DNA from: Rhodanobacter glycinis
GTDB taxonomy: Bacteria; Pseudomonadota; Gammaproteobacteria; Xanthomonadales; Rhodanobacteraceae
Direction of reading: 5' to 3'
NCBI RefSeq assembly: GCF_006438785.1
Contig: NZ_RCZB01000008.1
Location: 32,873-96,872, forward strand
Length of the DNA: 64,000 nt
Position 1 is the stretch's first letter; every line of letters starts with the position of its first letter. Of this stretch, positions 34,699 through 44,119 are shown piece after piece. Below the pieces are notes generated by a model that ran no database searches, was not told where the DNA came from, and was given only the letters and a program-made list of their open reading frames with translations. The position numbers and the translations under genes were made by a program.

Positions 34699-36891
34699 AT
34701 GTCCCCGTTCCCCGCCGGCCGAATGGCCATCCGTCTGCTTGCCTGGCTGGGCCTGCTGCTGGCTGCGCTGCCCGCGTTCGCGCAGAGCACCGACGACCTG
34801 TTGCCCGTCACCGAAGCGTACAAGCTGAGCGCCGATGCTTCCACGCCCGGCATGCTGAAATTGCACTGGACCATCGCGCCGGACTATTACCTCTACCGCG
34901 GCCGCATGAAGTTCAAGGGTGGCGATGGAGTCACCCTCGGCGAAGCGCAACTGCCCGATGGCGAGAAGCACCATGATGAATACCTCGGCGACGTGGAGAC
35001 CTACCACCACAGCGTCGACGCCAGCACCCCGTATACCGTGGTCGCCGGTACCACGCGCGTAAAGCTGAGCGTGCAGTACCAGGGCTGTCACGAGGTCGAT
35101 CCGAAGATCTGCTACCCGCCACATACCGAGCAGATCGATCTGCCGCTGCAGGCCAGCGGTACGACGGCCGCCGCCGGCAACGCACTCGGCGCTGCGCTCA
35201 GCCAGCTCGGCGGCAACAAGAGCTCTACCGCCACGGCCATCGATACGGCGCCACTGCCGGCTGACCAGGCATTCCGCTTCGAGGCGCTGGCACAGAACCC
35301 GCATCAGCTGTTGCTGCGCTGGACGATGCCGAAGGGTTACTACCTGTATCGCGACCAGACCACGCTGAAGCTCAAGGATGCCACCGGGCTCAGCCTGAAA
35401 CCCGTGTGGCCGGCCGGCACGGCACACCACGACGCGCATTACGGCGATGTCACCGTATTTTTCGACCAGGTCGAGCTGCCGGTGATGGTCGAAGGTAGCC
35501 TCGGCGATCGCAAACAGCTGTCCCTCGAGGCAAGCTTTCAAGGCTGCCAGGACGGTGGCTTGTGCTACCCGTTGATGACCCGAGCGGTAAACATCGATCT
35601 CGGCATCAATGTTGCCAGCGCCGGCCAGACCATTGAGACCGCGCCGGAATTGCCGCCGGCCGATGCCAGCCGGGGCCCACTGCAGATCAGCCTGATCGCC
35701 GCGTTGTTGCTCGCGCTTGGCGGCGGACTGATATTGAACCTGATGCCATGCGTGCTGCCGGTGCTGTCGATCAAGGCGGTCAGCGTGCTCGAAAGCGGCG
35801 AGAGCCGCACGACGGCGCGCCACCACGCCTTGTTCTATACCGCCGGCGTACTGTGCAGTTTCGCCGCGCTGGGGCTGGGCATCCTGGCCCTGCGTACAGC
35901 CGGCCACGCGCTGGGCTGGGGCTCGCAACTGCAGCAACCGCTGCTGGTCGGCGCACTGGCCTGCGTGATGCTGGCGGTCGGCTTGTCGATGTCGGGCGTG
36001 GTGCAGTTCGGCGCCTCGCTGGGCAATACCGGCGCCGGCCTGGCCGCACGCTCCGGCCCTGCTGGCGACTTTTTCACCGGCGTGCTGGCGGTGGTGGTCG
36101 CCAGTCCATGCACCGCGCCATTCATGGGCAGCGCGCTGGCTTACGCGTTTGCTGCGCCGATACTGGCCGCGCTGCTGGTATTCCTGGCGCTGGGCATCGG
36201 ACTGGCGTTGCCGTTCCTGTTGATCGGTTTTGTGCCGGCACTGGCGCGTTTGCTGCCGCGGCCCGGACGCTGGATGGAAACGCTGAAACAGGTACTGGCG
36301 TTCCCGATGTACCTCACCACCGCCTGGCTGGTATGGGTGCTGGCGAACCAGCGTGGCGCCGATGCGGTCGGGCTGGTGCTGGTGGCGATGGTGTTGCTGG
36401 CGATGACGCTGTGGTGGTTCGAACGCAGCCGCTCGCGCGGCGCCCTCAGCCGGGTCGCGGTGGCAGTGCTGGCCGTGGCCACGCTGGTGCCGATGTATCT
36501 GCTGGCCCATGTGCCGCCGGCGTCCAGCGTTGCAGCAGCCGAGGAAGGCGTGGTGCCGTACAGCGCAGGGAAACTGGCCGAACTGCGCGCGGCAGACACC
36601 CCGGTTTTCGTCGACATGACCGCCGACTGGTGCGTCACCTGCAAGGCAAATGAACATACCGTGCTGAATACGCAGGCGTTCCGCGATCTGCTCCGGCGCA
36701 CCGGCTCGGTCTACATGAAAGGCGACTGGACCGACGTCAACCCCGCTATCAGCGCATTCCTGCAGCAATACCACTCGCCCGGCGTGCCGCTGTACGTGGT
36801 GTTCCCGAAAAACGGTGGTCCCGGCAGGCAGCTGTCGACGGTACTGACACCCTCGATGGTCGATCAGGCGCTGACCGAGGCAGCACGCTGA
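34699..36891 (+). CDS. dsbD: thiol:disulfide interchange protein DsbD with two N-terminal sensor domains
   Basis: This is a 730-residue inner-membrane reductase that carries electrons from cytoplasmic thioredoxin to the periplasm. After a signal peptide there are two n-DsbD-like domains, each with its cysteine pair: C130/C138 (QGCHEVDPKICYPP) and C283/C289 (QGCQDGGLCYPL). The transmembrane beta domain contains the MPCVLPVLSIKA and SPCTAPFMG cysteines, and the C-terminal thioredoxin domain has C645/C648 (DWCVTCKA). E. coli DsbD has one sensor domain, so the duplication explains the extra length. ATG at 34699 follows AGGAG; 34723 is an alternative. Confidence 0.95.
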   Translation: MSPFPAGRMAIRLLAWLGLLLAALPAFAQSTDDLLPVTEAYKLSADASTPGMLKLHWTIAPDYYLYRGRMKFKGGDGVTLGEAQLPDGEKHHDEYLGDVETYHHSVDASTPYTVVAGTTRVKLSVQYQGCHEVDPKICYPPHTEQIDLPLQASGTTAAAGNALGAALSQLGGNKSSTATAIDTAPLPADQAFRFEALAQNPHQLLLRWTMPKGYYLYRDQTTLKLKDATGLSLKPVWPAGTAHHDAHYGDVTVFFDQVELPVMVEGSLGDRKQLSLEASFQGCQDGGLCYPLMTRAVNIDLGINVASAGQTIETAPELPPADASRGPLQISLIAALLLALGGGLILNLMPCVLPVLSIKAVSVLESGESRTTARHHALFYTAGVLCSFAALGLGILALRTAGHALGWGSQLQQPLLVGALACVMLAVGLSMSGVVQFGASLGNTGAGLAARSGPAGDFFTGVLAVVVASPCTAPFMGSALAYAFAAPILAALLVFLALGIGLALPFLLIGFVPALARLLPRPGRWMETLKQVLAFPMYLTTAWLVWVLANQRGADAVGLVLVAMVLLAMTLWWFERSRSRGALSRVAVAVLAVATLVPMYLLAHVPPASSVAAAEEGVVPYSAGKLAELRAADTPVFVDMTADWCVTCKANEHTVLNTQAFRDLLRRTGSVYMKGDWTDVNPAISAFLQQYHSPGVPLYVVFPKNGGPGRQLSTVLTPSMVDQALTEAAR

Positions 36892-37430
36892 TGCTGAGTC
36901 GCAGCAACTGGTTGATCCTGGGCCTGGCCGTGCTGGCCGCTACCGCGGGCGGTTATGTCGATCATCGCAGTCAGCAGTCGCCACCCATGGATCCAATACT
37001 GATCGGCCAACCGTTGCCTGCACTCGCCTTGCCCGACCTCGATGGCAAGCTGCACCCGTTGAGCGATTACCGCGGCCACCGCGTGCTGCTGAATTTCTGG
37101 GCCAGCTGGTGCAAGCCGTGTCTGGAAGAGATGCCGGCACTGAATCAGGCACAGGCGAAGTTCGGCGAACTTGCACCGATCGTGATCGGTATTGCGATGG
37201 ATGAGCCCGCTCACGCACGTGCCTTTCTGGCCGCGCATCCGGTGAGTTACCCGATTTTACTGGGCCGATTGACTCCGCCAAGCACCTCGCTGCAACTGGG
37301 TGATACTCGTGAAATGCTGCCATATAGCGTACTGATTGATGCGGATGGGCGCATTTTGGCGACACATGCCGGGACCCTGTCCACTTCACAGCTGGAACAG
37401 TGGCTCAGGCCGATTCACAGCACCCCCTGA
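36891..37430 (+). CDS. TlpA/ResA-like thioredoxin-fold protein
   Basis: This is a 179-residue membrane-anchored thiol:disulfide protein: an N-terminal helix (residues 7-22) and a redoxin domain with WCKPC (C74, C77) after LLNFWAS. It likely reduces disulfides in the periplasm, for example in cytochrome c maturation, taking electrons from DsbD. Its ATG overlaps the dsbD stop by one base (TGATG), so it is translationally coupled to dsbD. Confidence 0.92.
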   Translation: MLSRSNWLILGLAVLAATAGGYVDHRSQQSPPMDPILIGQPLPALALPDLDGKLHPLSDYRGHRVLLNFWASWCKPCLEEMPALNQAQAKFGELAPIVIGIAMDEPAHARAFLAAHPVSYPILLGRLTPPSTSLQLGDTREMLPYSVLIDADGRILATHAGTLSTSQLEQWLRPIHSTP

Positions 37431-37571
37431 GCAACGACCGACATACGCTTCCGCACGGAATCTTGCTCTTCTCCGTCAAACATCGTCGATCTGCGGTGAA
37501 CTGGACAACATCCACGACTGCGCGCACACTGCGCCGGGTGCCGGAGCCTCCGGACGCAAGCTGGACGACTC

Positions 37572-38030
37572 GTGGCGAAAATCCTGGTCCTGCACGGACC
37601 CAACCTCAACCTGCTGGGTGCGCGCGAGCCGCAGATCTATGGCCGCGAGACGCTGGCCGACATCAATAGACAGCTGGCTGAGCAAGCGCAGGCGGCCGGG
37701 CACGAACTGGCCTGGTGCCAGTCCAATGCCGAGCATGAGCTGGTTGGGCGCGTCCATCAGGGCCGTGACGATCAGACTGCGATGATCCTGATCAACGCCG
37801 GCGCCTTCACCCATACCAGCATTGCCCTGCGCGATGCGCTGGCCGCGGTGGCGATTCCGTTCATCGAGGTGCACCTATCGAACGTGTTCGCCCGCGAGCC
37901 GTTTCGCCATCACTCGTATCTATCCGATATCGCGGTCGGCGTGATCTGCGGCTTCGGCGGCGACAGCTACCGGCTGGCGCTGGAAGCGGCTATCCAGCGG
38001 CTGCGGGCGTCAGCACCCGGCGCCGCATAA
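37572..38030 (+). CDS. aroQ: 3-dehydroquinate dehydratase, type II
   Basis: This is a 152-residue shikimate-pathway enzyme converting 3-dehydroquinate to 3-dehydroshikimate. The family start ILVLHGPNLNLLGAREPQIYG with the catalytic tyrosine (Y23), INAGAFTHTSIALRDAL and VHLSNVFAREPFRHHSYLS are all intact. It uses a GTG start at 37572. The sequence between the TlpA-like gene and aroQ (37431-37571) shows no gene. Confidence 0.97.
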   Translation: MAKILVLHGPNLNLLGAREPQIYGRETLADINRQLAEQAQAAGHELAWCQSNAEHELVGRVHQGRDDQTAMILINAGAFTHTSIALRDALAAVAIPFIEVHLSNVFAREPFRHHSYLSDIAVGVICGFGGDSYRLALEAAIQRLRASAPGAA

Positions 38031-38104
38031 CAACGAACACGGCCGCATGGCCAACTCCTCCACTCCGGCCACCCTCGGTGGCATGACTGACAAAGGCTGA
38101 TCCG

Positions 38105-38563
38105 ATGGATTTGCGCAAAATCAAGAAACTGATCGACTTGCTCGAGGAATCCAACCTCGCCGAACTGGAGATCAAGGAGGGCGAGGAAGTCGTCCGCCTG
38201 TCGCGCGTACCCAAGAGCACCGCGCCGGTCGCAGCAGCCCCGGTCGCCGTGGCTGCTGCACCCGCGCCGATCGCGGCCGCACCAGTGGCGGCTGTCGCCG
38301 AGGTCCCGGCCGCCGATGTGCTGCCCGCCGGTCACGTGGTGAAGGCACCGATGGTGGGCACGTTCTACGCCTCCGCCACGCCGGGCACGCCGGCCTTCGT
38401 CAAGGTCGGCCAGCAGGTCAAGGCCGGCGAAACGCTGGGCATCATCGAGGCGATGAAGATGTTCAACCAGATCGAGGCCGACGTGGCCGGCACCGTGCAG
38501 GCGATCCTGGTCGAGAACGGCCAGCCGGTGGAATTCGACGAACCCATGTTCGTGATTGCCTGA
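38105..38563 (+). CDS. accB: biotin carboxyl carrier protein of acetyl-CoA carboxylase
   Basis: This is a 152-residue BCCP with an N-terminal helical region, an Ala/Pro-rich linker (about 38-70) and the biotinyl domain with EAMKM; K118 is the biotinylation site. It presents carboxybiotin to the carboxyltransferase for malonyl-CoA synthesis. It is followed 10 bp later by accC, the usual accBC operon, and preceded by aroQ, as in many Gammaproteobacteria. Confidence 0.97.
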   Translation: MDLRKIKKLIDLLEESNLAELEIKEGEEVVRLSRVPKSTAPVAAAPVAVAAAPAPIAAAPVAAVAEVPAADVLPAGHVVKAPMVGTFYASATPGTPAFVKVGQQVKAGETLGIIEAMKMFNQIEADVAGTVQAILVENGQPVEFDEPMFVIA

Positions 38564-38573
38564 GGCCGCCCGG

Positions 38574-39941
38574 ATGCTCGAGAAGGTCGTCATCGCCAAT
38601 CGCGGCGAAATCGCGCTGCGTGTCTTGCGCGCCTGCCACAGTCTGGGCATCAAGACCGTGGCGGTGCACTCCACCGTGGATCGCAATCTGAAGCACGTCG
38701 GCCTGGCCGACGAGTCGATCTGCATCGGGCCGGGCCCGTCGGTCGACAGCTATCTCAATATCCCGCGCATCATCGCGGCAGCCGAGATCACCGACGCCCA
38801 GGCAATCCATCCGGGTTACGGCTTCCTGTCCGAACGCGCGGATTTCGCCGAACAGGTAGAGCAGTCCGGTTTCATCTTCATCGGCCCGACCGCCGAGGTG
38901 ATCCGCCTGATGGGCGACAAGGTCGAGGCGATCCGCGCGATGAAGGCTGCCGGCGTGCCGTGTGTGCCCGGCTCCGGCGGCCCGCTCGGCGAGGACGTCG
39001 ACACCAATATCAAGATCGCTCGCGAGATCGGCTATCCGGTGATCATCAAGGCCGCCGGCGGCGGCGGTGGCCGCGGCATGCGCGTGGTGCGCACCGAGGC
39101 GCATCTGGGTAATGCCGTCACGATGACCAAGGCCGAAGCCAAGGCCGCGTTCGGCAACGAACAGGTCTACATGGAGAAATTCCTGGAGAATCCGCGCCAC
39201 GTGGAGATCCAGGTGCTGGCCGACGGTCAGGGCAATGCGATCCATCTGGGTGAACGCGACTGTTCGATGCAGCGCCGCCACCAGAAGGTCGTCGAGGAAG
39301 CACCGGCACCGGGCATCACCGACGATCAGCGCGCCGCGATCGGCAAGGTCTGCGTCGATGCCTGCATCCGCATCAACTACCGCGGCGCCGGCACGTTCGA
39401 GTTCCTGTACGAGAACGGCCGCTTCTACTTCATCGAGATGAACACCCGCATCCAGGTCGAGCACCCGGTGACCGAACTGATCACCGGTGTCGATCTGGTG
39501 CGCGAGCAGTTGCTGATCGCCGGCGGCGAGAAGCTCACGCTCCGGCAGGAAGACATCGTGATCCGCGGCCACGCGATCGAATGCCGCATCAACGCCGAGG
39601 ATCCCGACACCTTCATGCCCAGCCCGGGCACGGTGAAACGCTTCGAGGCACCGGGCGGCCCCGGCGTGCGCGTCGACACGCACCTGTACGACGGCTACAA
39701 GATCCCGCCGAACTACGACTCGATGATCGGCAAGCTGATCGTGCATGGCCCCGATCGCGAGACCGCAATCGCGCGCATGCGCCTGGCGCTGGCCGAGACG
39801 GTGATCGAAGGCGTCAAATGCAACATCCCGCTGCAGCAGCGGATCATGGCCGACGTCGGCTTCCAGCACGGCGGCCAGAACATCCACTATCTGGAAAAGC
39901 GGATGGCGGAGCAGAAGGAACACCCCGCCACCGGCCACTGA
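38574..39941 (+). CDS. accC: biotin carboxylase subunit of acetyl-CoA carboxylase
   Basis: This is a 455-residue ATP-grasp enzyme that carboxylates BCCP-bound biotin. Family features are VIANRGEIALRVLRAC at the start, IHPGYGFLSERADFAE, the ATP-binding KAAGGGGGRGMRVV, and EMNTRIQVEHPVTE. The start ATG at 38574 lies 10 bp after the accB stop. Length is near the 449 residues of E. coli AccC. Confidence 0.98.
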   Translation: MLEKVVIANRGEIALRVLRACHSLGIKTVAVHSTVDRNLKHVGLADESICIGPGPSVDSYLNIPRIIAAAEITDAQAIHPGYGFLSERADFAEQVEQSGFIFIGPTAEVIRLMGDKVEAIRAMKAAGVPCVPGSGGPLGEDVDTNIKIAREIGYPVIIKAAGGGGGRGMRVVRTEAHLGNAVTMTKAEAKAAFGNEQVYMEKFLENPRHVEIQVLADGQGNAIHLGERDCSMQRRHQKVVEEAPAPGITDDQRAAIGKVCVDACIRINYRGAGTFEFLYENGRFYFIEMNTRIQVEHPVTELITGVDLVREQLLIAGGEKLTLRQEDIVIRGHAIECRINAEDPDTFMPSPGTVKRFEAPGGPGVRVDTHLYDGYKIPPNYDSMIGKLIVHGPDRETAIARMRLALAETVIEGVKCNIPLQQRIMADVGFQHGGQNIHYLEKRMAEQKEHPATGH

Positions 39942-40032
39942 CCGGCGCGCCGCAAGAACCGTCCGCTGCGCGAGACATGATTCGCCGCGCAGCGGATGTC
40001 GCCTATCGTCACCGCTCACCCACGGACATCGC

Positions 40033-40932
40033 ATGCCCTGGCTCGAACTCTCCCTAATTGTCCGCACCGAGCAGCAGCCCGGCACCGAAGAAGCACTGGA
40101 CGACCTCGGCGCCTTGTCCATCACGCTGCGGGATGCCAATGCGGAGACGCCGGACGAGCAGGCGATCTTCGAGCCCGGCGTGGGCGAGTTGCCGCTGTGG
40201 CCGACGATCACGCTGAACGCTCTGTTCGATGAACACACCGATCGCCGCGGCCTCACCGAAGCGCTCGGCGAATTGCTGCCGTGGCTGGAGCCGGATCAAC
40301 TGACGTTCCGCGACATCGCCGATCAGGACTGGGAGCGCGCATGGATGGATCAGTTCAAGCCGATGCCGTTCGGGCGGCGGCTGTGGATCTATCCGTGGAA
40401 CATCGAACCGCCGGCCGATGATGAGCTGGTGGTGGTGCGACTGGATCCCGGACTTGCGTTCGGTAGCGGCACCCATCCGACCACCGCGCTGTGCCTGGAA
40501 TGGCTGGACAGTCTCGACCTTGTCGGCAAGACATTGACCGACTTCGGCTGTGGCTCCGGCATCCTGGCGATCGCCGCGCTGAAGCTCGGCGTAGCCAGCG
40601 CGGTCGGTGTCGACAACGATCCACAGGCACTCACCGCATCCATCGACAATGCCGAGCGCAACGGCGTGGCGGATCGCCTCGTACTGTTCCTTCCGCAAGA
40701 CGTCGATGCCGAACCCGCTGACATCTTCATCGCCAACATCCTCGCCGGCCCTCTCGGCGAACTCGCACCAACGTTCGCCGCCGCCGCGAAGCCCGGTGCA
40801 CCGTTTGCCATCTCGGGCATTCTCATTGGCCAGCAGGACGAACTGCTGCAGCGTTACACCGAATGGTTCGACGACTTGCGTGTGGATACGCGCGAAGACT
40901 GGGTGCGCATCAGCGGCCGTCGACGCAGCTGA
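40033..40932 (+). CDS. prmA: ribosomal protein L11 methyltransferase
   Basis: This is a 299-residue enzyme that trimethylates L11. The N-terminal substrate-recognition domain is followed by LDPGLAFGSGTHPTTALCLEWL and the SAM motif DFGCGSGILAIAALKLG, then FIANILAGPL. It is on the same strand as accBC and the DUF3426 protein, a conserved order. Confidence 0.96.
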   Translation: MPWLELSLIVRTEQQPGTEEALDDLGALSITLRDANAETPDEQAIFEPGVGELPLWPTITLNALFDEHTDRRGLTEALGELLPWLEPDQLTFRDIADQDWERAWMDQFKPMPFGRRLWIYPWNIEPPADDELVVVRLDPGLAFGSGTHPTTALCLEWLDSLDLVGKTLTDFGCGSGILAIAALKLGVASAVGVDNDPQALTASIDNAERNGVADRLVLFLPQDVDAEPADIFIANILAGPLGELAPTFAAAAKPGAPFAISGILIGQQDELLQRYTEWFDDLRVDTREDWVRISGRRRS

Positions 40933-41001
40933 GTCGATCGCCCGGGTTGCCGGCGCGATCAGCCTGCTAAGCTTGCCCGATACCGATTCAAAACGGCCTG
41001 C

Positions 41002-41856
41002 ATGTACACACAATGTCCCGAATGCCTGTCCGTGTTTTCGCTGGATGCGGCAACGCTCGCGAAGGCCCACGGTCATGTCGTGTGCGGGCATTGCGGGGCC
41101 GGTTTCGACAGCCTTGCCACACTCACCGAACAGCTGGTGCCCGAGCCGTTCGTCGAACTGCCGGTGAACGAGCCAGCGTTCGAGCCGCCATGCCTCGACC
41201 TGGTGGTGTACCGGCCACGGCCTGATCCACCGGTGGTCCTCCAGGAAGATGTCGTGGCAGTCGCGCCGACCGCCGCCGAGGATTTCTCGCAGCTGGTGTT
41301 CGCACCGCGCTTTGCGCGTGAGCCACGCGCGCGTCAGCCCGTGCGATTGCGCAAGCACGGACATCGAAGGCACGCACGCTTGTCCGGCGAGCGGCGCTGG
41401 CCATGGGTGCTCGCGTGCACCATGTTGCTGCTGCTGCTCGCCATCCAGTTGGCCTGGGCCCAGCGCGATACGCTGATCCGCAACCCCACCATCGGCCATT
41501 GGCTGCGCAGTAGCTGTGCGTTGCTCGGCTGCGACGTGCCACTGGTCGCCGCTCCGCAGCAACTGCACCTGCTCGCCAGCAACGTGCAGGCCCACCCCAG
41601 CGTGACTGGCGCGCTGATGATCAGCGCCAGCATGCGCAACGATGCGGCCTTCGCGCAGCCGTACCCGGTGCTGACGATCACCCTGTCAAACGCACAGGGC
41701 CAACGCATTGCGATGCGCCGGCTGCAGCCCCGCGAATACCTGGACGACAGCGCGATCCTGCAGCGCGGTCTCGCGCCGGACGCCAGCGCCGTGCTGCTGC
41801 TGGAGGTCGAGGATCCCAGCGACAAGGCGGTGGCATTCGAATTCAGCTTCGAATAG
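41002..41856 (+). CDS. zinc-ribbon DUF3426 membrane protein
   Basis: This is a 284-residue protein with an MJ0042-type N-terminal zinc ribbon (C5, C8, C28, C31: CPEC and CGHC), a variable linker, one transmembrane helix near residues 134-152 (VLACTMLLLLLAIQLAW) and a C-terminal DUF3426 domain, probably periplasmic. The genomic position between prmA and fis is conserved in Xanthomonadales and Pseudomonads. The function is unknown. Confidence 0.88.
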   Translation: MYTQCPECLSVFSLDAATLAKAHGHVVCGHCGAGFDSLATLTEQLVPEPFVELPVNEPAFEPPCLDLVVYRPRPDPPVVLQEDVVAVAPTAAEDFSQLVFAPRFAREPRARQPVRLRKHGHRRHARLSGERRWPWVLACTMLLLLLAIQLAWAQRDTLIRNPTIGHWLRSSCALLGCDVPLVAAPQQLHLLASNVQAHPSVTGALMISASMRNDAAFAQPYPVLTITLSNAQGQRIAMRRLQPREYLDDSAILQRGLAPDASAVLLLEVEDPSDKAVAFEFSFE

Positions 41857-42009
41857 CGTCGTCCGGTACTTAAAATTATCGGCGTGCACGGGTAGACTCG
41901 ACCCTTCGCGCAGACTGCCGAACAGCATTCGATACACGCCGCGACCTGCCAGACCAGTCATAACCACAGGCAGCGGCCCACGCAGCCGCCGCTTCGTACG
42001 TGAGGGAAG

Positions 42010-42357
42010 ATGTCCGTGAACGCCGTAAGACTGCCTGTTGCCGAGGCCGCAAAACAGACCTCGTCGCAGAGTGCCGGCTCGCAAGGTGCCTGCCTGCAGA
42101 GTGCCGGCTCGAACAGTGCCAGCTCGAACAGTGCGTTGAGCGAATGCGTCAGCCGCACGGTACGCCGCTACCTTGCCGATATCGGCGATACCGAGTGCAC
42201 CGAGGGCCTGCATGCCTTGGTGCTGCGCGAAGTCGAGGTGCCGTTGCTGCGTGAGGTGCTCGCCTTTCATGACGGCAACCAGAGTCGCGCCGCCAGCGCG
42301 CTGGGCATCAACCGTGCCACCTTGCGCAAGAAGCTGGCTACGCACGGCCTGCTGTAA
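42010..42357 (+). CDS. fis: DNA-binding protein Fis with a repeat-bearing N-terminal extension
   Basis: This is a 115-residue nucleoid protein. The C-terminal helix-turn-helix (GNQSRAASALGINRATLRKK) and the preceding LREVEVPLLREVL core match Fis. E. coli Fis has 98 residues. Here residues 20-44 consist of five 5-residue units (QSAGS, QGACL, QSAGS, NSASS, NSALS) encoded by a 15-bp tandem repeat. The start ATG has GAGGGA upstream. purH follows 69 bp downstream, as in other Gammaproteobacteria. Confidence 0.93.
   Translation: MSVNAVRLPVAEAAKQTSSQSAGSQGACLQSAGSNSASSNSALSECVSRTVRRYLADIGDTECTEGLHALVLREVEVPLLREVLAFHDGNQSRAASALGINRATLRKKLATHGLL
42067..42141 (+). repeat. 15-bp minisatellite inside fis
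   Basis: Five head-to-tail 15-bp units: 42067-42081, 42082-42096, 42097-42111, 42112-42126 and 42127-42141. Units 1 and 3 are identical (CAGAGTGCCGGCTCG); units 4 and 5 begin AACAGTGC. The array keeps the reading frame and adds five residues per unit to Fis. Confidence 0.9.
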
Positions 42358-42389
42358 CTCCCGCCGAAACTGCCGACCATCCGGACGGC

Positions 42390-42395
42390 TATAAT
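42390..42395 (+). promoter_or_regulatory. candidate -10 element of purH
   Basis: A perfect TATAAT lies 30 bp upstream of the purH ATG, between fis and purH. The region 17 bp further upstream (AAACTG) is a poor -35, so activity is uncertain. Confidence 0.4.
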
Positions 42396-42425
42396 GAGCG
42401 GCTTTCCCCACCTGGAAACCCGCTC

Positions 42426-44036
42426 ATGTCCACGCCCCAGCTCGTCCCGGTCCGTCGCGCCCTGCTCAGCGTTTCCGACAAGGCCGGCCTGATCGATCTG
42501 GGCCGACGCCTCGCTGCCAAAGGCATCGAGCTGCTCTCCACCGGCGGCAGCGCGAAAGCACTGCGCGAGGCCGGCATCAAGGTCACCGACGTCAGCGACG
42601 TCACCGGTTTTCCCGAGATCATGGACGGCCGCGTCAAGACGCTGCACCCGAAAGTGCATGGCGGCCTGCTCGGTCGGCGCGGCACCGACGACGCGGTGAT
42701 GGCCGAACTTGGCATCGCACCGATCGACCTGCTGGTGCTGAACCTGTATCCGTTCGAAAGCACGGTGGCGAGGCCCGACTGCACGCTGGAGCAGGCGATC
42801 GAGAACATCGACATCGGCGGCCCGGCGATGTTGCGTTCGGCAGCGAAGAACTGGAACGATGTGGGCGTGCTCACCTCGCCCGATCAATACGAATCCGCGC
42901 TGACCGAGATCGAAAGCCAGGGCGGCCTCAGCCGCACCACCCGCTTCAAGCTGGCGGTCGCCGCGTTCAACAACGTGTCCAGCTACGACGGCGCGATCAG
43001 CGATTACCTGTCCGGCCTCGAACTCAACGACACGCAGGACACCATTGCCGGCCACGCTGCCTTCCCCGGCCAGGTCAACGGCCGCTTCGTCAAGCTGATG
43101 GACCTGCGCTACGGCGAGAACCCGCATCAGCAGGCCGCGTTCTACCGCGACCTGCATCCGGCGCCCGGCACGCTGGCCACGTTTCGCCAGTTGCAGGGCA
43201 AGGAGTTGTCGTTCAACAACATCGCCGACGCCGACGCTGCATGGGAATGCGTGCGCAGCTTCGTGAAACCGGCCTGCGTGATCGTCAAGCACGCCAACCC
43301 GTGTGGCGTGGCGGTGAGCCTGGACGGCATCGGCAAGGCGTACGACCTCGCGTTCCAGACCGACCCCACCTCCGCGTTCGGCGGCATCATCGCGTTCAAC
43401 CGTGAAGTCGACGAAGCCACCGCGCGCGCCATCGTCGAGCGCCAGTTCGTCGAGGTGGTGCTGGCCCCGGGCTACGCGGATGAGGCGCTGAAGGCGTTCA
43501 GCAGGAAAGGCAACGTGCGCGTGCTGGTGATCCCGCTGCCGACCGACGGCAGCCTGCTGCATGCACATCCCGGCAACATTTCCAAACGCGTGGGCTCGGG
43601 CCTGCTGATCCAGAGCGCCGACACCGGCATGATCGGCGCGGACGATCTGAAGATCGTCACCCGCCGCGCGCCGACCGAGGCGCAGATCCACGACCTGATC
43701 TTCGCCTGGAAGGTGGCCAAGTTCGTCAAGAGCAACGCCATCGTCTATGCCCGCGACCGCCAGACCATCGGCATCGGCGCCGGCCAGATGAGCCGCGTCT
43801 ACAGCGCGAAGATCGCCGGCATCAAGGCGGCCGACGAGAAGCTCGAGGTACGCGGCTCGGTAATGGCGTCCGACGCGTTCTTCCCGTTCCGCGACGGCAT
43901 CGACGCGGCCGCTGCTGCCGGCATCAGCGCAGTGATCCAGCCGGGCGGTTCGATGCGCGACGCCGAAGTGATCGCCGCTGCCGACGAGCATGACATGGCG
44001 ATGGTGTTCACCGGCATGCGCCACTTCCGGCACTGA
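42426..44036 (+). CDS. purH: bifunctional AICAR transformylase / IMP cyclohydrolase
   Basis: This is a 536-residue enzyme performing the last two steps of IMP synthesis. The N-terminal MGS-like cyclohydrolase domain (LLSVSDKAGLIDLGRRLA, then LSTGGSAKALREAG) precedes the transformylase domain with LRYGENPHQQAAFY and VIVKHANPCGVAVS. Length and motifs are complete. A TATAAT-containing gap separates it from fis. Confidence 0.98.
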   Translation: MSTPQLVPVRRALLSVSDKAGLIDLGRRLAAKGIELLSTGGSAKALREAGIKVTDVSDVTGFPEIMDGRVKTLHPKVHGGLLGRRGTDDAVMAELGIAPIDLLVLNLYPFESTVARPDCTLEQAIENIDIGGPAMLRSAAKNWNDVGVLTSPDQYESALTEIESQGGLSRTTRFKLAVAAFNNVSSYDGAISDYLSGLELNDTQDTIAGHAAFPGQVNGRFVKLMDLRYGENPHQQAAFYRDLHPAPGTLATFRQLQGKELSFNNIADADAAWECVRSFVKPACVIVKHANPCGVAVSLDGIGKAYDLAFQTDPTSAFGGIIAFNREVDEATARAIVERQFVEVVLAPGYADEALKAFSRKGNVRVLVIPLPTDGSLLHAHPGNISKRVGSGLLIQSADTGMIGADDLKIVTRRAPTEAQIHDLIFAWKVAKFVKSNAIVYARDRQTIGIGAGQMSRVYSAKIAGIKAADEKLEVRGSVMASDAFFPFRDGIDAAAAAGISAVIQPGGSMRDAEVIAAADEHDMAMVFTGMRHFRH

Positions 44037-44119
44037 GGCAACCCGCGAGAGCGGGAGCGCGCTCACCTCCCGTAGAAGTCACTCGTCCCAGCATGGAGGT
44101 CTTCGCTCCGGAGGCCGCC

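Noticed and set aside
34522..36774. 750-codon minus-strand open frame opposite dsbD
   Set aside because: Composition is His/Gln/Arg-rich shadow sequence; the dsbD reading is unambiguous.
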